This document shows, in pieces, positions 1 to 9,080 of a stretch of DNA of 64,000 nucleotides. The position numbers were made by a program, and so were the translations under genes. This DNA is from Lacinutrix sp. (lineage in GTDB: Bacteria > Bacteroidota > Bacteroidia > Flavobacteriales > Flavobacteriaceae), in assembly GCF_029238095.1 (NCBI RefSeq), contig NZ_JAQWGS010000023.1:1-64000 (forward strand). Reading direction: 5' to 3'. Under the pieces are notes generated by a model. That model ran no database searches. It had not been told where the DNA came from and worked only from the letters and a program-made list of their open reading frames with translations. How positions within the stretch are numbered: position 1 is the stretch's first letter; each line of letters starts with the position of its first letter.

Positions 1-509
1 ATTACTAACTCACGTTGTCCTCTACCAACTGGAATCATGGCATCAATGGCTTTAATTCCTGTTTGTAATGGCTCTGTTACTGGTTCTCTGTAAATAACAC
101 CAGGTGCTTTACGCTCTAATGGCATTTCATATGTTTCTCCAGCAATTGGTCCTTTACCGTCAATTGGATTTCCTAGAGTATCAACCACACGACCAACAAT
201 ACCTTCACCTACATTAACAGATGCGATACGTCCAGTTCGTTTTACAGTTGAACCTTCTTTTACTTCTTTTGAATGCCCTAATAATACAATACCAACGTTA
301 TCTTCTTCTAAGTTAAGAACAATTCCTTCAAGCCCCCCATCAAATTCTACTAATTCTCCATATTGTGCATTTGACAATCCATAAGCACGTACAATACCAT
401 CCCCAATGGTTAATACTGATCCAACTTCGTCTAGTGAAGCAGATGCTTCAAATCCTGATAATTGTTGTTTTAAGATTGCTGATATCTCAGCTGGTTTTAC
501 TTCTGCCAT
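1..509 (-). CDS. atpA: F1 ATP synthase subunit alpha, N-terminal part (cut by window edge)
   Basis: Regulatory/catalytic alpha subunit of the F1 headpiece, which makes ATP at the cytoplasmic face of the inner membrane. About 169 codons are visible, starting [13 protein letters not shown] with ATG at 507-509. The visible part covers the N-terminal beta-barrel (motifs such as VGDGIAxAYGLxN-like and [15 protein letters not shown]) and ends in [10 protein letters not shown], just before the expected Walker A loop, so the nucleotide site lies outside the window. It lies 27 bases downstream of atpH on the same strand, as the last visible gene of the atpBEFHA run. Identification is secure; the rest of the gene was not seen. 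Confidence 0.96.
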   Translation of the reverse strand, partial: MAEVKPAEISAILKQQLSGFEASASLDEVGSVLTIGDGIVRAYGLSNAQYGELVEFDGGLEGIVLNLEEDNVGIVLLGHSKEVKEGSTVKRTGRIASVNVGEGIVGRVVDTLGNPIDGKGPIAGETYEMPLERKAPGVIYREPVTEPLQTGIKAIDAMIPVGRGQRELV

Positions 510-536
510 CTTATTATTTATTTAGATATAAATATC

Positions 537-1073
537 TTAGTTTAATATAAATTCTCTTTTTAATTTGCTTAGTTGATTTAAAATACTTGCGTCGTATTGT
601 AAATCCCCAACTCTTAGAACAAAACCTCCTAAGATGTTTTCGTCTATAATATTTTCTACCGCAACTTCTTTTCCTGTGAGTTCTTTAACTTTTGCTAAAA
701 CTTTTACCTTTAAATCTTCTGTTAGCGGTAGAGCTGTGGTTACTGTTGCAAGTTCTGTACCTGTTAATTTATCGAATAAAACAGAATATTGCTTAGCCAC
801 TTCTGGAAGTAAAGCAATTCTTTTATTAGACATTAAAGTATCTATTGCATTAGCAGTTAAAGGGTTTATGCCTTTAAAAATTTCTAATAATGCAGATTTT
901 TTAATTGAAGGACTAACCACAGGACTATTAAGCACATCACTTAACTCTATATTTTCTGCAATAGTTTTTGCTATTAGCTTCATATCGTTATTAACAACAT
1001 CAGTTGTTTTTTGATCTTGTGCTAAACTTAACACTGCTTTTGCGTAACGTATTGCTGCTCTTGATCCTCCCAT
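537..1073 (-). CDS. atpH: F0F1 ATP synthase subunit delta
   Basis: Stator subunit (OSCP homologue) that joins the top of F1 to the b-subunit stalk. The product is 178 residues, the usual length for the family, with the N-terminal helical domain (AAIRYAKAVLSLAQ) and the conserved C-terminal segment (VENIIDENILGGFVLRVGDLQYDASI) that ends delta subunits. It lies 5 bases after atpF and 27 bases before atpA, so it belongs to the same transcript. Nothing is unusual; an overlapping plus-strand open frame here is a shadow. Confidence 0.95.
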   Translation of the reverse strand: MGGSRAAIRYAKAVLSLAQDQKTTDVVNNDMKLIAKTIAENIELSDVLNSPVVSPSIKKSALLEIFKGINPLTANAIDTLMSNKRIALLPEVAKQYSVLFDKLTGTELATVTTALPLTEDLKVKVLAKVKELTGKEVAVENIIDENILGGFVLRVGDLQYDASILNQLSKLKREFILN

Positions 1074-1078
1074 AACTA

Positions 1079-1579
1079 CTAGTTAAGTGTTGCTTCTCCT
1101 AATAAAGAATCAACTAATGCTAATTGCTTGTCTTTGTTAGTTAATTCTTGGCGCACTACTTTTTCTGCTATATCTATAGATAATCCTGCAACATGACTCT
1201 TTAGTTCTGCCATTGCGGCTTTCTTTTCGCTTTCTATAGCTGCTTGCGCTTGAGCAATCATTTTGTTTGCCTGTGTTTGTGCTTCTGCTTTAGCATCGTC
1301 AATCATTGTGTTTTTCATCTCACGTGCCTCTTTAAGCATAGCTTCACGCTCTGCTCTTGCGTCGTTTAATAACTTTTGGTTATCTGCTTGAAGATTTTGC
1401 ATTTCTAACTTTGCTTTTTCAGCAGCATCTAATGCATCTTGTATGCCTTCTTCTCTTTCGTTTAAAGAATTAAGAATTGGTTTCCACGCGAATTTTACCA
1501 TTAGGGCTATTAATGCTAACAATAGTATTGTTGACACTACAAATAATCCTGGCGAAAAATCATTTAATAACTTATCCAT
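1079..1579 (-). CDS. atpF: F0F1 ATP synthase subunit b
   Basis: Peripheral stalk subunit anchored in the membrane. The 166 residues begin with one transmembrane helix (about residues 11-32, FVVSTILLLALIALMVKFAW) followed by a long charged helix rich in Ala, Lys, Glu and Gln (about 40-150) that dimerises as a coiled coil in this family. It sits between atpE and atpH. The gap to atpE is 93 bases and holds a strong hairpin (1617-1656), whereas the gap to atpH is only 5 bases. Confidence 0.95.
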   Translation of the reverse strand: MDKLLNDFSPGLFVVSTILLLALIALMVKFAWKPILNSLNEREEGIQDALDAAEKAKLEMQNLQADNQKLLNDARAEREAMLKEAREMKNTMIDDAKAEAQTQANKMIAQAQAAIESEKKAAMAELKSHVAGLSIDIAEKVVRQELTNKDKQLALVDSLLGEATLN

Positions 1580-1616
1580 TTCTAAATGTATTTAAAGTTT
1601 TGTTTGTTTAATTTTA

Positions 1617-1656
1617 AAAACACAACCTGCAACCAACCGTTGCAGATTTGTGTTTT
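1617..1656 (-). terminator. Long hairpin between atpE and atpF (attenuator or mRNA-processing element)
   Basis: On the plus strand the arms are AAAACACAA (1617-1625) plus CTGCAAC (1627-1633) and GTTGCAG (1639-1645) plus TTGTGTTTT (1648-1656), with a 5-base loop and a small internal bulge. Read in the direction of the operon, the structure follows the atpE stop codon and ends in a short U run, like an intrinsic terminator. Since atpF, atpH and atpA lie beyond it, it probably lets only part of the transcripts through or protects the atpE 3' end. The structure is seen; the role is inferred. Confidence 0.7.
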
Positions 1657-1672
1657 AAAGTTTGATTGCTGC

Positions 1673-1885
<213 letters not shown>

Positions 1886-1907
1886 TTAATTAATTAAACA
1901 AAATGTA

Positions 1908-3035
1908 TTAATGATGTTCGTGCTCTGCTACTGCCATACCTATAAATAACGCTGAAAGCATTGTAAAGATATACGCTTGTAAAAAAGCTACTAAAACCTC
2001 AATTAATGTTATAAAAAATGATAATACTAATGACAATCCTGTTGCACCAACGACTCCTAAAGATTCTTTTAAGGTGAACATAATTGCTATTAAACTCATT
2101 ACCACAATATGACCTGCTGAAATGTTTGCGAACAAACGCACTAATAATGAAAACGGCTTTATTACTAAAGCGCCTGCTAATTCTATAATTGCCAATACTG
2201 GACGAATTAAGACAGGTACTCCTGGCATCCACAATATGTGCATCCAGTAGTCTTTGTTTCCACTAACCGTATATATTACTAATGTAAAAATAGCTAGACA
2301 TGCTGTTACCGCAAGTTGACCTGTTACATTAAAACCTAAAGGTGTTAAACCTGCTAGATTTAATAACCATATAAAAAAGAATACTGTTAATAAATAACCT
2401 GTGAATTTTCTGTAGTGCTTTTCGCCTATATTTGGTCTTGCTATTTCGTCTCTAACATATAGCACAAGAGGTTCTAATACTCTTCCAAAACCTGTTGGTA
2501 CTTGTTTTGTTTTGTATTGCTTTGCTAATCTTGAAAACGCAAACAACATAAATAAACCAATAAGTAAAACTCCAACTACACTTTTAGTGATTGAAAAGTC
2601 TAACACTTTGTGTGCATTTGTTGCATGATGATCTGCATCGTAAGCAACGGTTGTCGCTCCTGCATCTAATTCGTAGATTTTTGAATGAATTTTTACAAAC
2701 TTAGAACCGTTTTTCTCTACAATTACACTTCCATCATCATTGTGATGAAACTCTGAAGACATAAATGTTGCTAATCCATTACTAGACCATAAAATTACTG
2801 GTAAAGGAAATCCTACATGTTTACGCTCACCTTCATCGCTTGTGTAAGAGAACAATGAAAAATCGTGAGAATCTTGAATATGGTGAAGTATATAATCTTC
2901 AACTTCCTTTTTTGTATCTACTTGACCACCATCTGATTTACCATCATTAATGGTTGTGTCAGCCATTACAAAAGCACTTGTAAAAAGCATAGATAAAAGG
3001 ACGAAAAATTTAAAAGTTTGTTTAGCTACCTTCAT
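1908..3035 (-). CDS. atpB: F0F1 ATP synthase subunit a
   Basis: Membrane stator subunit with the half-channels for proton movement. The C-terminal part (about residues 150-375) has the hydrophobic helices of the family and the motif LLVRLFANISAGH, whose Arg (about residue 300-305) is the essential one facing the c-ring Glu. The N-terminus carries a signal-peptide-like segment ending near VMA-DTT and a His- and Asp-rich extension of about 100 residues, as I recall for Bacteroidota subunit a. I chose the second Met (MKVAKQTF, start 3035), which gives a clean signal peptide; an in-frame ATG at 3050 would add MIFLT. A consensus -7 box lies at 3076-3083. Confidence 0.94.
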   Translation of the reverse strand: MKVAKQTFKFFVLLSMLFTSAFVMADTTINDGKSDGGQVDTKKEVEDYILHHIQDSHDFSLFSYTSDEGERKHVGFPLPVILWSSNGLATFMSSEFHHNDDGSVIVEKNGSKFVKIHSKIYELDAGATTVAYDADHHATNAHKVLDFSITKSVVGVLLIGLFMLFAFSRLAKQYKTKQVPTGFGRVLEPLVLYVRDEIARPNIGEKHYRKFTGYLLTVFFFIWLLNLAGLTPLGFNVTGQLAVTACLAIFTLVIYTVSGNKDYWMHILWMPGVPVLIRPVLAIIELAGALVIKPFSLLVRLFANISAGHIVVMSLIAIMFTLKESLGVVGATGLSLVLSFFITLIEVLVAFLQAYIFTMLSALFIGMAVAEHEHH

Positions 3036-3075
3036 TGTTAAAAAAATCAAAAAAACTGTGTTTTTAAATTCCGTG

Positions 3076-3083
3076 CAAAGGTA
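3076..3083 (-). promoter_or_regulatory. Bacteroidota-type -7 box upstream of atpB
   Basis: TACCTTTG on the minus strand fits TAnnTTTG exactly. It lies about 40 bases before the atpB start, in the short gap after the DUF6168-like gene, so the structural ATP synthase genes probably have their own promoter besides read-through from the bactofilin/AtpZ side. No clear -33 TTTG was found, so this is a match to half the consensus. Confidence 0.55.
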
Positions 3084-3104
3084 GGTAATTATTTGAAAAT
3101 AAAA

Positions 3105-3518
3105 TTAATTTTTCTTTAATAACTTTTTATCCTGTTTTTTGTTCAAAATCTTAGCTATAAAATAGACTTCAAGAAATAAAAATAAAAAAACTGGTATTAG
3201 TAGATTTAAGCCTTCTAATTTGGTTAAATTTTTGTCGCCAAGAATACTGTTTTTGAAAATTAAAACGAAGAACATAATCTTAGTAAAAAATGTAAACATG
3301 TAAATATAGCCTAATTGTGAAGCCCATTTAATAGATTTGGAAAGGAGCAAGAAAACAGAGACTATAATAAAGGACGCAGAGAAATGAAAGCTATACATTT
3401 GAAAAAGAGAAAAAGGCAAGTAGCTTTTTGAATTGTTTAAAATGAAATCGTGAATAAAAAAAACAACAAGAAACAAGCTCAAAAAAGAGATAAAATAGAG
3501 AACAATTTGCTTAATCAT
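3105..3518 (-). CDS. Small membrane protein, DUF6168-like, in the ATP synthase cluster
   Basis: 137 residues with four predicted transmembrane segments (about 5-25, 45-62, 70-90, 103-124) and a Lys-rich cytoplasmic tail (KKQDKKLLKKN). It matches my memory of the DUF6168 family, common in flavobacteria directly between AtpZ and AtpB. The position is that of atpI in other bacteria, so a role in c-ring assembly or ion homeostasis is possible, but this is inference. It overlaps the AtpZ gene by 8 bases, indicating translational coupling. Function unknown. Confidence 0.75.
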   Translation of the reverse strand: MIKQIVLYFISFLSLFLVVFFIHDFILNNSKSYLPFSLFQMYSFHFSASFIIVSVFLLLSKSIKWASQLGYIYMFTFFTKIMFFVLIFKNSILGDKNLTKLEGLNLLIPVFLFLFLEVYFIAKILNKKQDKKLLKKN

Positions 3519-3732
3519 TGTCCTTAGAGATTTTTAAAACTTGACTTATTACTAAATACATTGCAGCAAATACTACAAATAATGTCATTATATTTTCCCA
3601 ATACGTGGTGTTAAATTTTGTATCTAACCAATTCCCAAAAAAATTACCTAACCAGATAGCTCCTCCCATTTGAAAAGCTACAGAGGTAAACCTTAAATAT
3701 GGATTAAGCGATTTTTTTTGTTTCTTTTTCAC
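3511..3732 (-). CDS. AtpZ/AtpI family protein
   Basis: 73 residues with a basic start (KKKQKKSLNPYLR), two transmembrane helices (about 14-34 and 46-65) and a short Lys/Asp tail. The pattern FxxGxxxxxGxxxGxxLD (QMGGAIWLGNFFGNWLD) is typical of AtpZ/AtpI proteins, which in other bacteria help assemble the c-ring or move Mg2+/Ca2+ alongside the ATP synthase. The start overlaps the end of the bactofilin gene by 29 bases and the end overlaps the next gene by 8, so three reading frames are chained. Family assignment is good; exact role is unproven. Confidence 0.85.
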   Translation of the reverse strand: MKKKQKKSLNPYLRFTSVAFQMGGAIWLGNFFGNWLDTKFNTTYWENIMTLFVVFAAMYLVISQVLKISKDND

Positions 3733-4105
3733 TTTTAAAATCTTTTACAGTGCTTTTCATCACGCAAGAGACGTTAAAAGTTGCACCAGGTTCTACTGCT
3801 AATTTTTCAGTGATTACATCTCCTTCAATATATGCAGAAGATTTTAAAGTTAGTGTGCCAGTGAGTTTTAGTTGACCTATTAATTTACCTTCAAAATACG
3901 CATTAGAACTCTCTAAAGAACCATGTATTTCTCCTGTTTTTCCAACTACAACTTTACCTGAAGTTAATACATCTCCTTCTATAATACCATCTATTCTTAT
4001 ATCTCCTTCGCTATAAAAAGTTCCAACAATTTTGGTGCCTTTTGCTATTATGTTTTGAATTGAAGAGTTTTCGTTTTGTTTATTTTTTTTATTTTCAGAA
4101 AACAT
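3704..4105 (-). CDS. Bactofilin (polymer-forming cytoskeletal protein)
   Basis: 133 residues. The central part (about 17-115) is a run of short beta-strand repeats typical of the bactofilin right-handed beta-helix (IRIDGIIEGDVLTSGKVVVG, GEIHGSLESSNAYFEGK, AYIEGDVIT), flanked by short charged tails without membrane segments. Bactofilins polymerise into filaments without nucleotide and scaffold envelope or polar structures. It is 26 bases downstream of porW/sprE and overlaps AtpZ by 29 bases; this neighbourhood is common in flavobacteria, though a functional tie to ATP synthase is not known. Confidence 0.92.
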   Translation of the reverse strand: MFSENKKNKQNENSSIQNIIAKGTKIVGTFYSEGDIRIDGIIEGDVLTSGKVVVGKTGEIHGSLESSNAYFEGKLIGQLKLTGTLTLKSSAYIEGDVITEKLAVEPGATFNVSCVMKSTVKDFKSEKETKKIA

Positions 4106-4131
4106 TGCTATTAAATTTAGGGTTAGGCGAA

Positions 4132-6681
4132 CTATAGGTTAGTTGTGTATACTTGTAGGTTTTTATGAATTTGAATAATTCTATAATTATTAGTTGATAT
4201 TCCAAAATATGGACGCTCAATTTTTTCTCGTAATTCTTGAGTAAATAAGGCATTAAACGCTTTTGCTGTCTCTATACTTCTTAATCCGTGTACTACTAAA
4301 AATGTTTTGTCTTTATCGTAAACATCTATAGAAGTAGACATATTGTTATAATTAGCTTCAAATAGTGTCTCGTCTAAAGTTTTCTTAAAAGCATTCATTT
4401 CTTCTGTTTCAGAACTTGCAAATTGATAGACTACTTTGCACTTGGTTGCGCTTGCATCGTCTTGAAATTCTGATTTTTCTAATCCTTTTAAAGACTTATC
4501 TATAATGGATTGTGCTTGTACACCTTCTTCTGTATTTGCATAATTTACTGCAACATCGTTTAACGCTTTTTTGTAGGCATTAAAACCTTGCAATCTACCT
4601 TGCGCAAAAGCTTTTAATAATTGAAATTTAGGCACAATAGCGTCTCCTTCAAAAGTACTAGCATACAGTTCGCATTTTTTTATTACAGCTTCAAATTCTT
4701 GAGCTTCAAACTGTCTATACGTGTCTTCATAAATACTTTCTGGACTACTATCGTCTTTAGCTAAAGCTGTTTCAGGATTGCTTAAAATTTGTGCGTAACG
4801 CGACTCTGGGTAATTAGTAATAATGTCGTTTTTAAGTATTTCTGCATCTGCAGTATTTTCTAAAATTTCGTTTATTTTAAATAAATTGTATTTTGAAGGT
4901 AATATTAAGCGTTCTTCTGGATTGTTTTTTAACACCTTTGTAAACTTAGATTTAGCCAAGTCGTACTCTTTAAATTTCTCTTTGTAAATTAATCCTAATT
5001 GGTAATAGGCAAAATTACGCTCTTTAGAGATACTGTCTATTACTTTTTTATCTGAAGGAATTTGTTCTAAATAAAAATTAGAATCTAAGAATTTATCGCC
5101 TTCTGTACTTGCCAAATCTGTATTAGAGCCTGTTTCTGATTTTGTGTTTCTTGAACCGTCTGACCATCTCCATTCATCTTGATTTTCTCTGTCTCCCCAA
5201 ATACGCTGAAATTCGTTTTTGCCATATGCAACCGTTTGGTCATTATAAAAATAAAATGATGAAGTATTTGTGTTTCCATTTTTAGGATTAACAATGTTTC
5301 CAGGATTTTTGCCTGCGTTATTTTGAGCCAAACCTGCTTTTTGTTTTTCTATTGCTAAACGTTCTGCTTCTGCCTCTTTTGCTAGCTTTAATTTTGCAAC
5401 ATAATCATCAAAATAAGCTTGTCGCTCTGGATTACTCATATTTACTAAACGAATTATGCTATCGTTTACTTCGGCTATACCTTCGTAATAAATAACATCG
5501 TCTAGATTTTCTCTTTTACGTTTAATAATACGATATGGCTTACTGTTTTTAACCATTTTAGTCATCGTACTATCAAAATAAGCTCCTGCAACTTTATAAT
5601 TATTGTTATCGAAACTCATGTCTCCAAGAATCTCGTAATTTCTTGCCATTAAGATTTTATCTTGAGAATTTGTACGAAGCGACTTGTTGTAATATTCTAT
5701 TGCTAAAGAATCTGAGTTTTGATTAGAGTGGTATTGCGCAACTTGATGGTATATTTGATCTAGAAAAGGTCTGTTTTCTCGATCTTCTTCTAAATCTGTT
5801 AAATACTCTATAAACTCTAGTTTATTTCCTTTGTTGTAATCGAAATTTTTTGCTTTTTCAACGTGAGCACTTATTAGGTATTTACGAGGGATTTTTCGAT
5901 TTAAATCTATTACTTTATCAAACGCTAAGTTTGCACTGTCTTTATCTTTTAAAGCATTGTATAGCTGGCCTTCTATAAAGTAATATCTGCCTTCTTCGTT
6001 ACGCTTTTTTGTTGCGTTTGCAGCAATTTTAATTTGGGCTAATGCGCTATCCAGAGACTGTGTGTTAATATAGGCTTGTGCCATTGTAGAAGTAGCATCT
6101 GCTAAGTCCTGTCCTTTTAACTCTACTTGTTCTGTAAGTGTTTTAATATTTTTAATAGCTAACTCATTGTTCTCTAAACGTAAATTAGTTTTTTCTCTCC
6201 AAATTCTAGCTTGATTAATATTACTACTTGCTGGATATTTATATAAAATGTAATTGAATGCTTCTAATGCTGGCACAAAACGTTGGTCGAAATAACGTGC
6301 CTTTCCTAAAAGTAAATACGCTTCGTCTATTTGTGGATTGTACTCTTTACCTTGAATATTCATACCATGTTTCTGTATGGCTTTTACAGCTTTCTCTTCT
6401 GCAGTATTAAAGCTTGGATTTTTAGATTCTCCAGGCATGAATAGTTCTTCTGAAACTTGCATACGCTCTATTGGTAAGATTTCCCAATAGTTATCTCTGT
6501 AAGCATCATTTAAAGTTTTTCTTCCTTGCTCTAGAGCGTTATATCCATTAAACAAGGCATTATATTCTGTAGTTACCGCATGAAAATTTCTAGTGATAAA
6601 GCTGTTTTTTTTACGCGAACAGCCTGTTATAACTAAGGCAGAAACTGCTATAAATAGTATGTGTTTTTTTACTGTTTTCAA
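4132..6681 (-). CDS. porW: Type IX secretion system lipoprotein PorW/SprE
   Basis: 849 residues starting with a lipoprotein signal peptide whose lipobox ends at Cys21 (VITGC), so it is a periplasm-facing lipoprotein. The following FITRNFHAVTTEYNALFNGY segment and the many TPR-like helical pairs (about 90-700) match the PorW/SprE family. In Flavobacterium and Porphyromonas this protein is needed for type IX secretion and gliding, linking the PorKLMN motor ring to the Sov translocon side. A short Asn/Gly/Ser-rich linker lies around 470-490. Its length agrees with the family. A T9SS cargo protease is encoded at 62742-64000 in the same window. Confidence 0.92.
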   Translation of the reverse strand: MKTVKKHILFIAVSALVITGCSRKKNSFITRNFHAVTTEYNALFNGYNALEQGRKTLNDAYRDNYWEILPIERMQVSEELFMPGESKNPSFNTAEEKAVKAIQKHGMNIQGKEYNPQIDEAYLLLGKARYFDQRFVPALEAFNYILYKYPASSNINQARIWREKTNLRLENNELAIKNIKTLTEQVELKGQDLADATSTMAQAYINTQSLDSALAQIKIAANATKKRNEEGRYYFIEGQLYNALKDKDSANLAFDKVIDLNRKIPRKYLISAHVEKAKNFDYNKGNKLEFIEYLTDLEEDRENRPFLDQIYHQVAQYHSNQNSDSLAIEYYNKSLRTNSQDKILMARNYEILGDMSFDNNNYKVAGAYFDSTMTKMVKNSKPYRIIKRKRENLDDVIYYEGIAEVNDSIIRLVNMSNPERQAYFDDYVAKLKLAKEAEAERLAIEKQKAGLAQNNAGKNPGNIVNPKNGNTNTSSFYFYNDQTVAYGKNEFQRIWGDRENQDEWRWSDGSRNTKSETGSNTDLASTEGDKFLDSNFYLEQIPSDKKVIDSISKERNFAYYQLGLIYKEKFKEYDLAKSKFTKVLKNNPEERLILPSKYNLFKINEILENTADAEILKNDIITNYPESRYAQILSNPETALAKDDSSPESIYEDTYRQFEAQEFEAVIKKCELYASTFEGDAIVPKFQLLKAFAQGRLQGFNAYKKALNDVAVNYANTEEGVQAQSIIDKSLKGLEKSEFQDDASATKCKVVYQFASSETEEMNAFKKTLDETLFEANYNNMSTSIDVYDKDKTFLVVHGLRSIETAKAFNALFTQELREKIERPYFGISTNNYRIIQIHKNLQVYTTNL

Positions 6682-6838
6682 CGGTGTTGTATTTAGTCTA
6701 ATACATAACTTTAAACTTAAACGAATATTGTTAGCTATTAGATAAGCACGTAAAAATAAGCATCTTTTTGAGTTTTAGCGAAAAAACGATAAGAAATTCT
6801 AGAAAAGCAAGTATTAGGTTTTAAAAGTTTTAATTCGT

Positions 6839-7546
6839 TTAGGACTCTGTAACTCCAGAAAAATGAGCTTCTAATTCTTTTAAAGTAGCTTCACTTGTAG
6901 CTAGATCTTTAATTACTTCACCTTTTTCTAATACTACAATACGCTCACAAACATCTGTAACGTGCAATAAATCGTGACTTGACACCAAAACCGTTACACC
7001 TTGAGTTTTTGCTAAATCTTTAATAATCCCTTTTAATCTAATTTGTGTTGTTGGATCTAAATTTGCAAAAGGTTCGTCTAAAATTATAACTTCTGGATTA
7101 CCAATAAGTGCGGCAACAATACCTGCTTTCTTTTGGTTTCCTTTACTTAAATCTCTTAAATATTTTTTTTGTTTAAGAATTTCGCCATGGAAAAAATCTT
7201 CAAATTGTGCTAAAATCGCATCTACCTCTTGTTTATTTTGTCCTCGAAGTTCGCCAATAAAATAAAAATACTCTTCGGCTGTTAAGTAGCCAATTAAAAA
7301 GGTTTCGTCTATAAAAGCTGAAGTAAATGGTTTCCAGTCTTCACTTTCGCTAACTAAAACGTTATTGTTTTTTATATGTCCTGTTGTAGGTTGAATAAGG
7401 TCTAAAAGCAAACTAAAATACGTTGTTTTTCCAGCACCATTATTACCAACTAAACCAAAGCTTTGTCCTTTTGGAATGTCTAAATTTTCTATGTTTAAAA
7501 CCGTTACACCGTTGTAAGATTTTGAAAGGTTTGTAGTTGTTATCAT
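6839..7546 (-). CDS. ABC transporter ATP-binding protein
   Basis: 235 residues, the size of a single nucleotide-binding domain. Walker A is GNNGAGKTT (34-42), Walker B VIILDEP (153-159), the H-loop His191 is in SSHD. The signature motif reads LSKGN (133-137) instead of LSGGQ, a relaxed form seen in exporters of the DUF5687-associated type. It is 7 bases downstream of the permease gene, so the two form one transporter of unknown substrate, probably an exporter. The 157-base gap after it, before porW, shows no gene. Confidence 0.92.
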   Translation of the reverse strand: MITTTNLSKSYNGVTVLNIENLDIPKGQSFGLVGNNGAGKTTYFSLLLDLIQPTTGHIKNNNVLVSESEDWKPFTSAFIDETFLIGYLTAEEYFYFIGELRGQNKQEVDAILAQFEDFFHGEILKQKKYLRDLSKGNQKKAGIVAALIGNPEVIILDEPFANLDPTTQIRLKGIIKDLAKTQGVTVLVSSHDLLHVTDVCERIVVLEKGEVIKDLATSEATLKELEAHFSGVTES

Positions 7547-7553
7547 TGCACTA

Positions 7554-9029
7554 TTAATTATTTTGTTTGTAGGCAGCCAAAGTTTTATATTTTTCTGCTT
7601 TGTATATTTTTTCTATTATTTCGAAGACTTTGTTTTTAAACAAAAAGCCAAATAAACCAAAAACGGCAACCAATACAAAACCTAGCATTTCTCCTTGTAT
7701 AAAATGTCCTACAGCGTAGATTATCATTGGTAATACTAATTTTGGGATAGTTAACAATAAGGTTTTTACATTAAAGGCTTTTTTGTCTCCAAAAGCTTTT
7801 TTGTTAGATGTTAAATCTATTGGAGTTTTAATATATGCGCCTCCCCAAAGTACAACATGAGAGTTTACACCTATATTGTAAATAGCTCCAACAACAACTG
7901 CTGCATAAGCTTGCCAACCAAAATAAAGGTAAAAGGATGCTAAAAGTGTTGATGCTATAGTTGCAATAACCATTAAATACCATTTTGATTCTAAATACTC
8001 TTTGTAACGAATATTTTGACTCATCATTAACGGATAGTATGCACTATCCCAACTTGGTACAAATTGCCCGAAACTAAACAGAAAGCCTCCTGAAATAAAA
8101 ATTCCAGCAAAAACACGCCAAAAAGGGCCATCGTAGACTTCTACAGCTCCTGTAAAAAATAACAAGCCATAAAAAATAAAAACAACGCTCATGATTACTG
8201 TAGTTTTAGAACGTTTATTTCTTTTTATAAGTTTTATATCGTTTTTTAAAAAGGTTGAAACACTACCAAAACGATCTAACCAAGACATATTATCTGTCTC
8301 AGCAATGTCTACTTTTTTTGCTAATCCTGCATCAAGGTAAAAGTTTTTTCTAAAATAACTAAAGGCCATTTTATAAAGCACAAATGCTAAAACTAATGGA
8401 ATTATTGCCAAATAAGGTCTATCGAAAAAGGCTTGAAAAATTGGTGCTGAATAAACAGTAATATCAAAAATATCATAATATATTAAACCTCCTAAAGTAA
8501 TTAAAATGCCTATTATAGAATAGAATACAACGTCTTTACTATTTACAAAGATGTTGATAAAGTTATTACAGAAGAACAAACCTAATAAAGCTAAATGCCA
8601 TCCTAAAACATTAACAAATTCGTGGCCTCCTTTTAGAATTAAAACAATAGAAAACGGAATAAAAAAGAAACCATGTAGAATATTAAAAAAAGAGATAATG
8701 GTTTTATTAATACCAAAACTTACTATTTGATTTTTCTGCAACGGTAAATACAACAACGGTTTAATATTGACAATTGGCATTTTTTGTAAAAAATACCGGA
8801 TCACTAAATCTACAGCTAAATAAAAAATAAGATACTTATTAATTACTTTTAAAGGATTTGGATCTACAAATTCTTCTATTATAAAGTAAGCACCTATGCC
8901 TATTCCAACTGCATATAAAAGCATAAAAAAGGCTCCTATAATCATAAATATTTTAAGCACAAGATTTACTTTAAAAGAGGCAGATCTAAAAAAAGACTTC
9001 CATTCTAGGCTAATAAAATGTTTGAGCAT
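7554..9029 (-). CDS. ABC transporter permease, DUF5687-like
   Basis: 491 residues with about ten to twelve hydrophobic segments in two blocks (20-220 and 275-475) separated by a charged loop around 230-270. The family is, from memory, DUF5687, which in Bacteroidota pairs with the small ABC ATPase found directly downstream here. No substrate-binding protein gene is nearby, which supports export. The start MLKHFISLEWKSFFR is the usual one and has a consensus -7 box (9051-9058) 21 bases upstream. Confidence 0.85.
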   Translation of the reverse strand: MLKHFISLEWKSFFRSASFKVNLVLKIFMIIGAFFMLLYAVGIGIGAYFIIEEFVDPNPLKVINKYLIFYLAVDLVIRYFLQKMPIVNIKPLLYLPLQKNQIVSFGINKTIISFFNILHGFFFIPFSIVLILKGGHEFVNVLGWHLALLGLFFCNNFINIFVNSKDVVFYSIIGILITLGGLIYYDIFDITVYSAPIFQAFFDRPYLAIIPLVLAFVLYKMAFSYFRKNFYLDAGLAKKVDIAETDNMSWLDRFGSVSTFLKNDIKLIKRNKRSKTTVIMSVVFIFYGLLFFTGAVEVYDGPFWRVFAGIFISGGFLFSFGQFVPSWDSAYYPLMMSQNIRYKEYLESKWYLMVIATIASTLLASFYLYFGWQAYAAVVVGAIYNIGVNSHVVLWGGAYIKTPIDLTSNKKAFGDKKAFNVKTLLLTIPKLVLPMIIYAVGHFIQGEMLGFVLVAVFGLFGFLFKNKVFEIIEKIYKAEKYKTLAAYKQNN

Positions 9030-9050
9030 GATTTTAAGTTTGGTTCGTTA

Positions 9051-9058
9051 CAAAGGTA
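9051..9058 (-). promoter_or_regulatory. Bacteroidota-type -7 box upstream of the ABC permease gene
   Basis: TACCTTTG on the minus strand, an exact TAnnTTTG match 21 bases before the permease start codon. It would drive the permease-ATPase pair. It lies after the end of the broken gene at 9081-9635. Confidence 0.6.
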
Positions 9059-9080
9059 AGTATTAAAAGTAGTCCATTTG

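Noticed and set aside
634-1014. Plus-strand open frame of 126 codons across atpH
   Set aside because: Shadow of atpH, with no family features.
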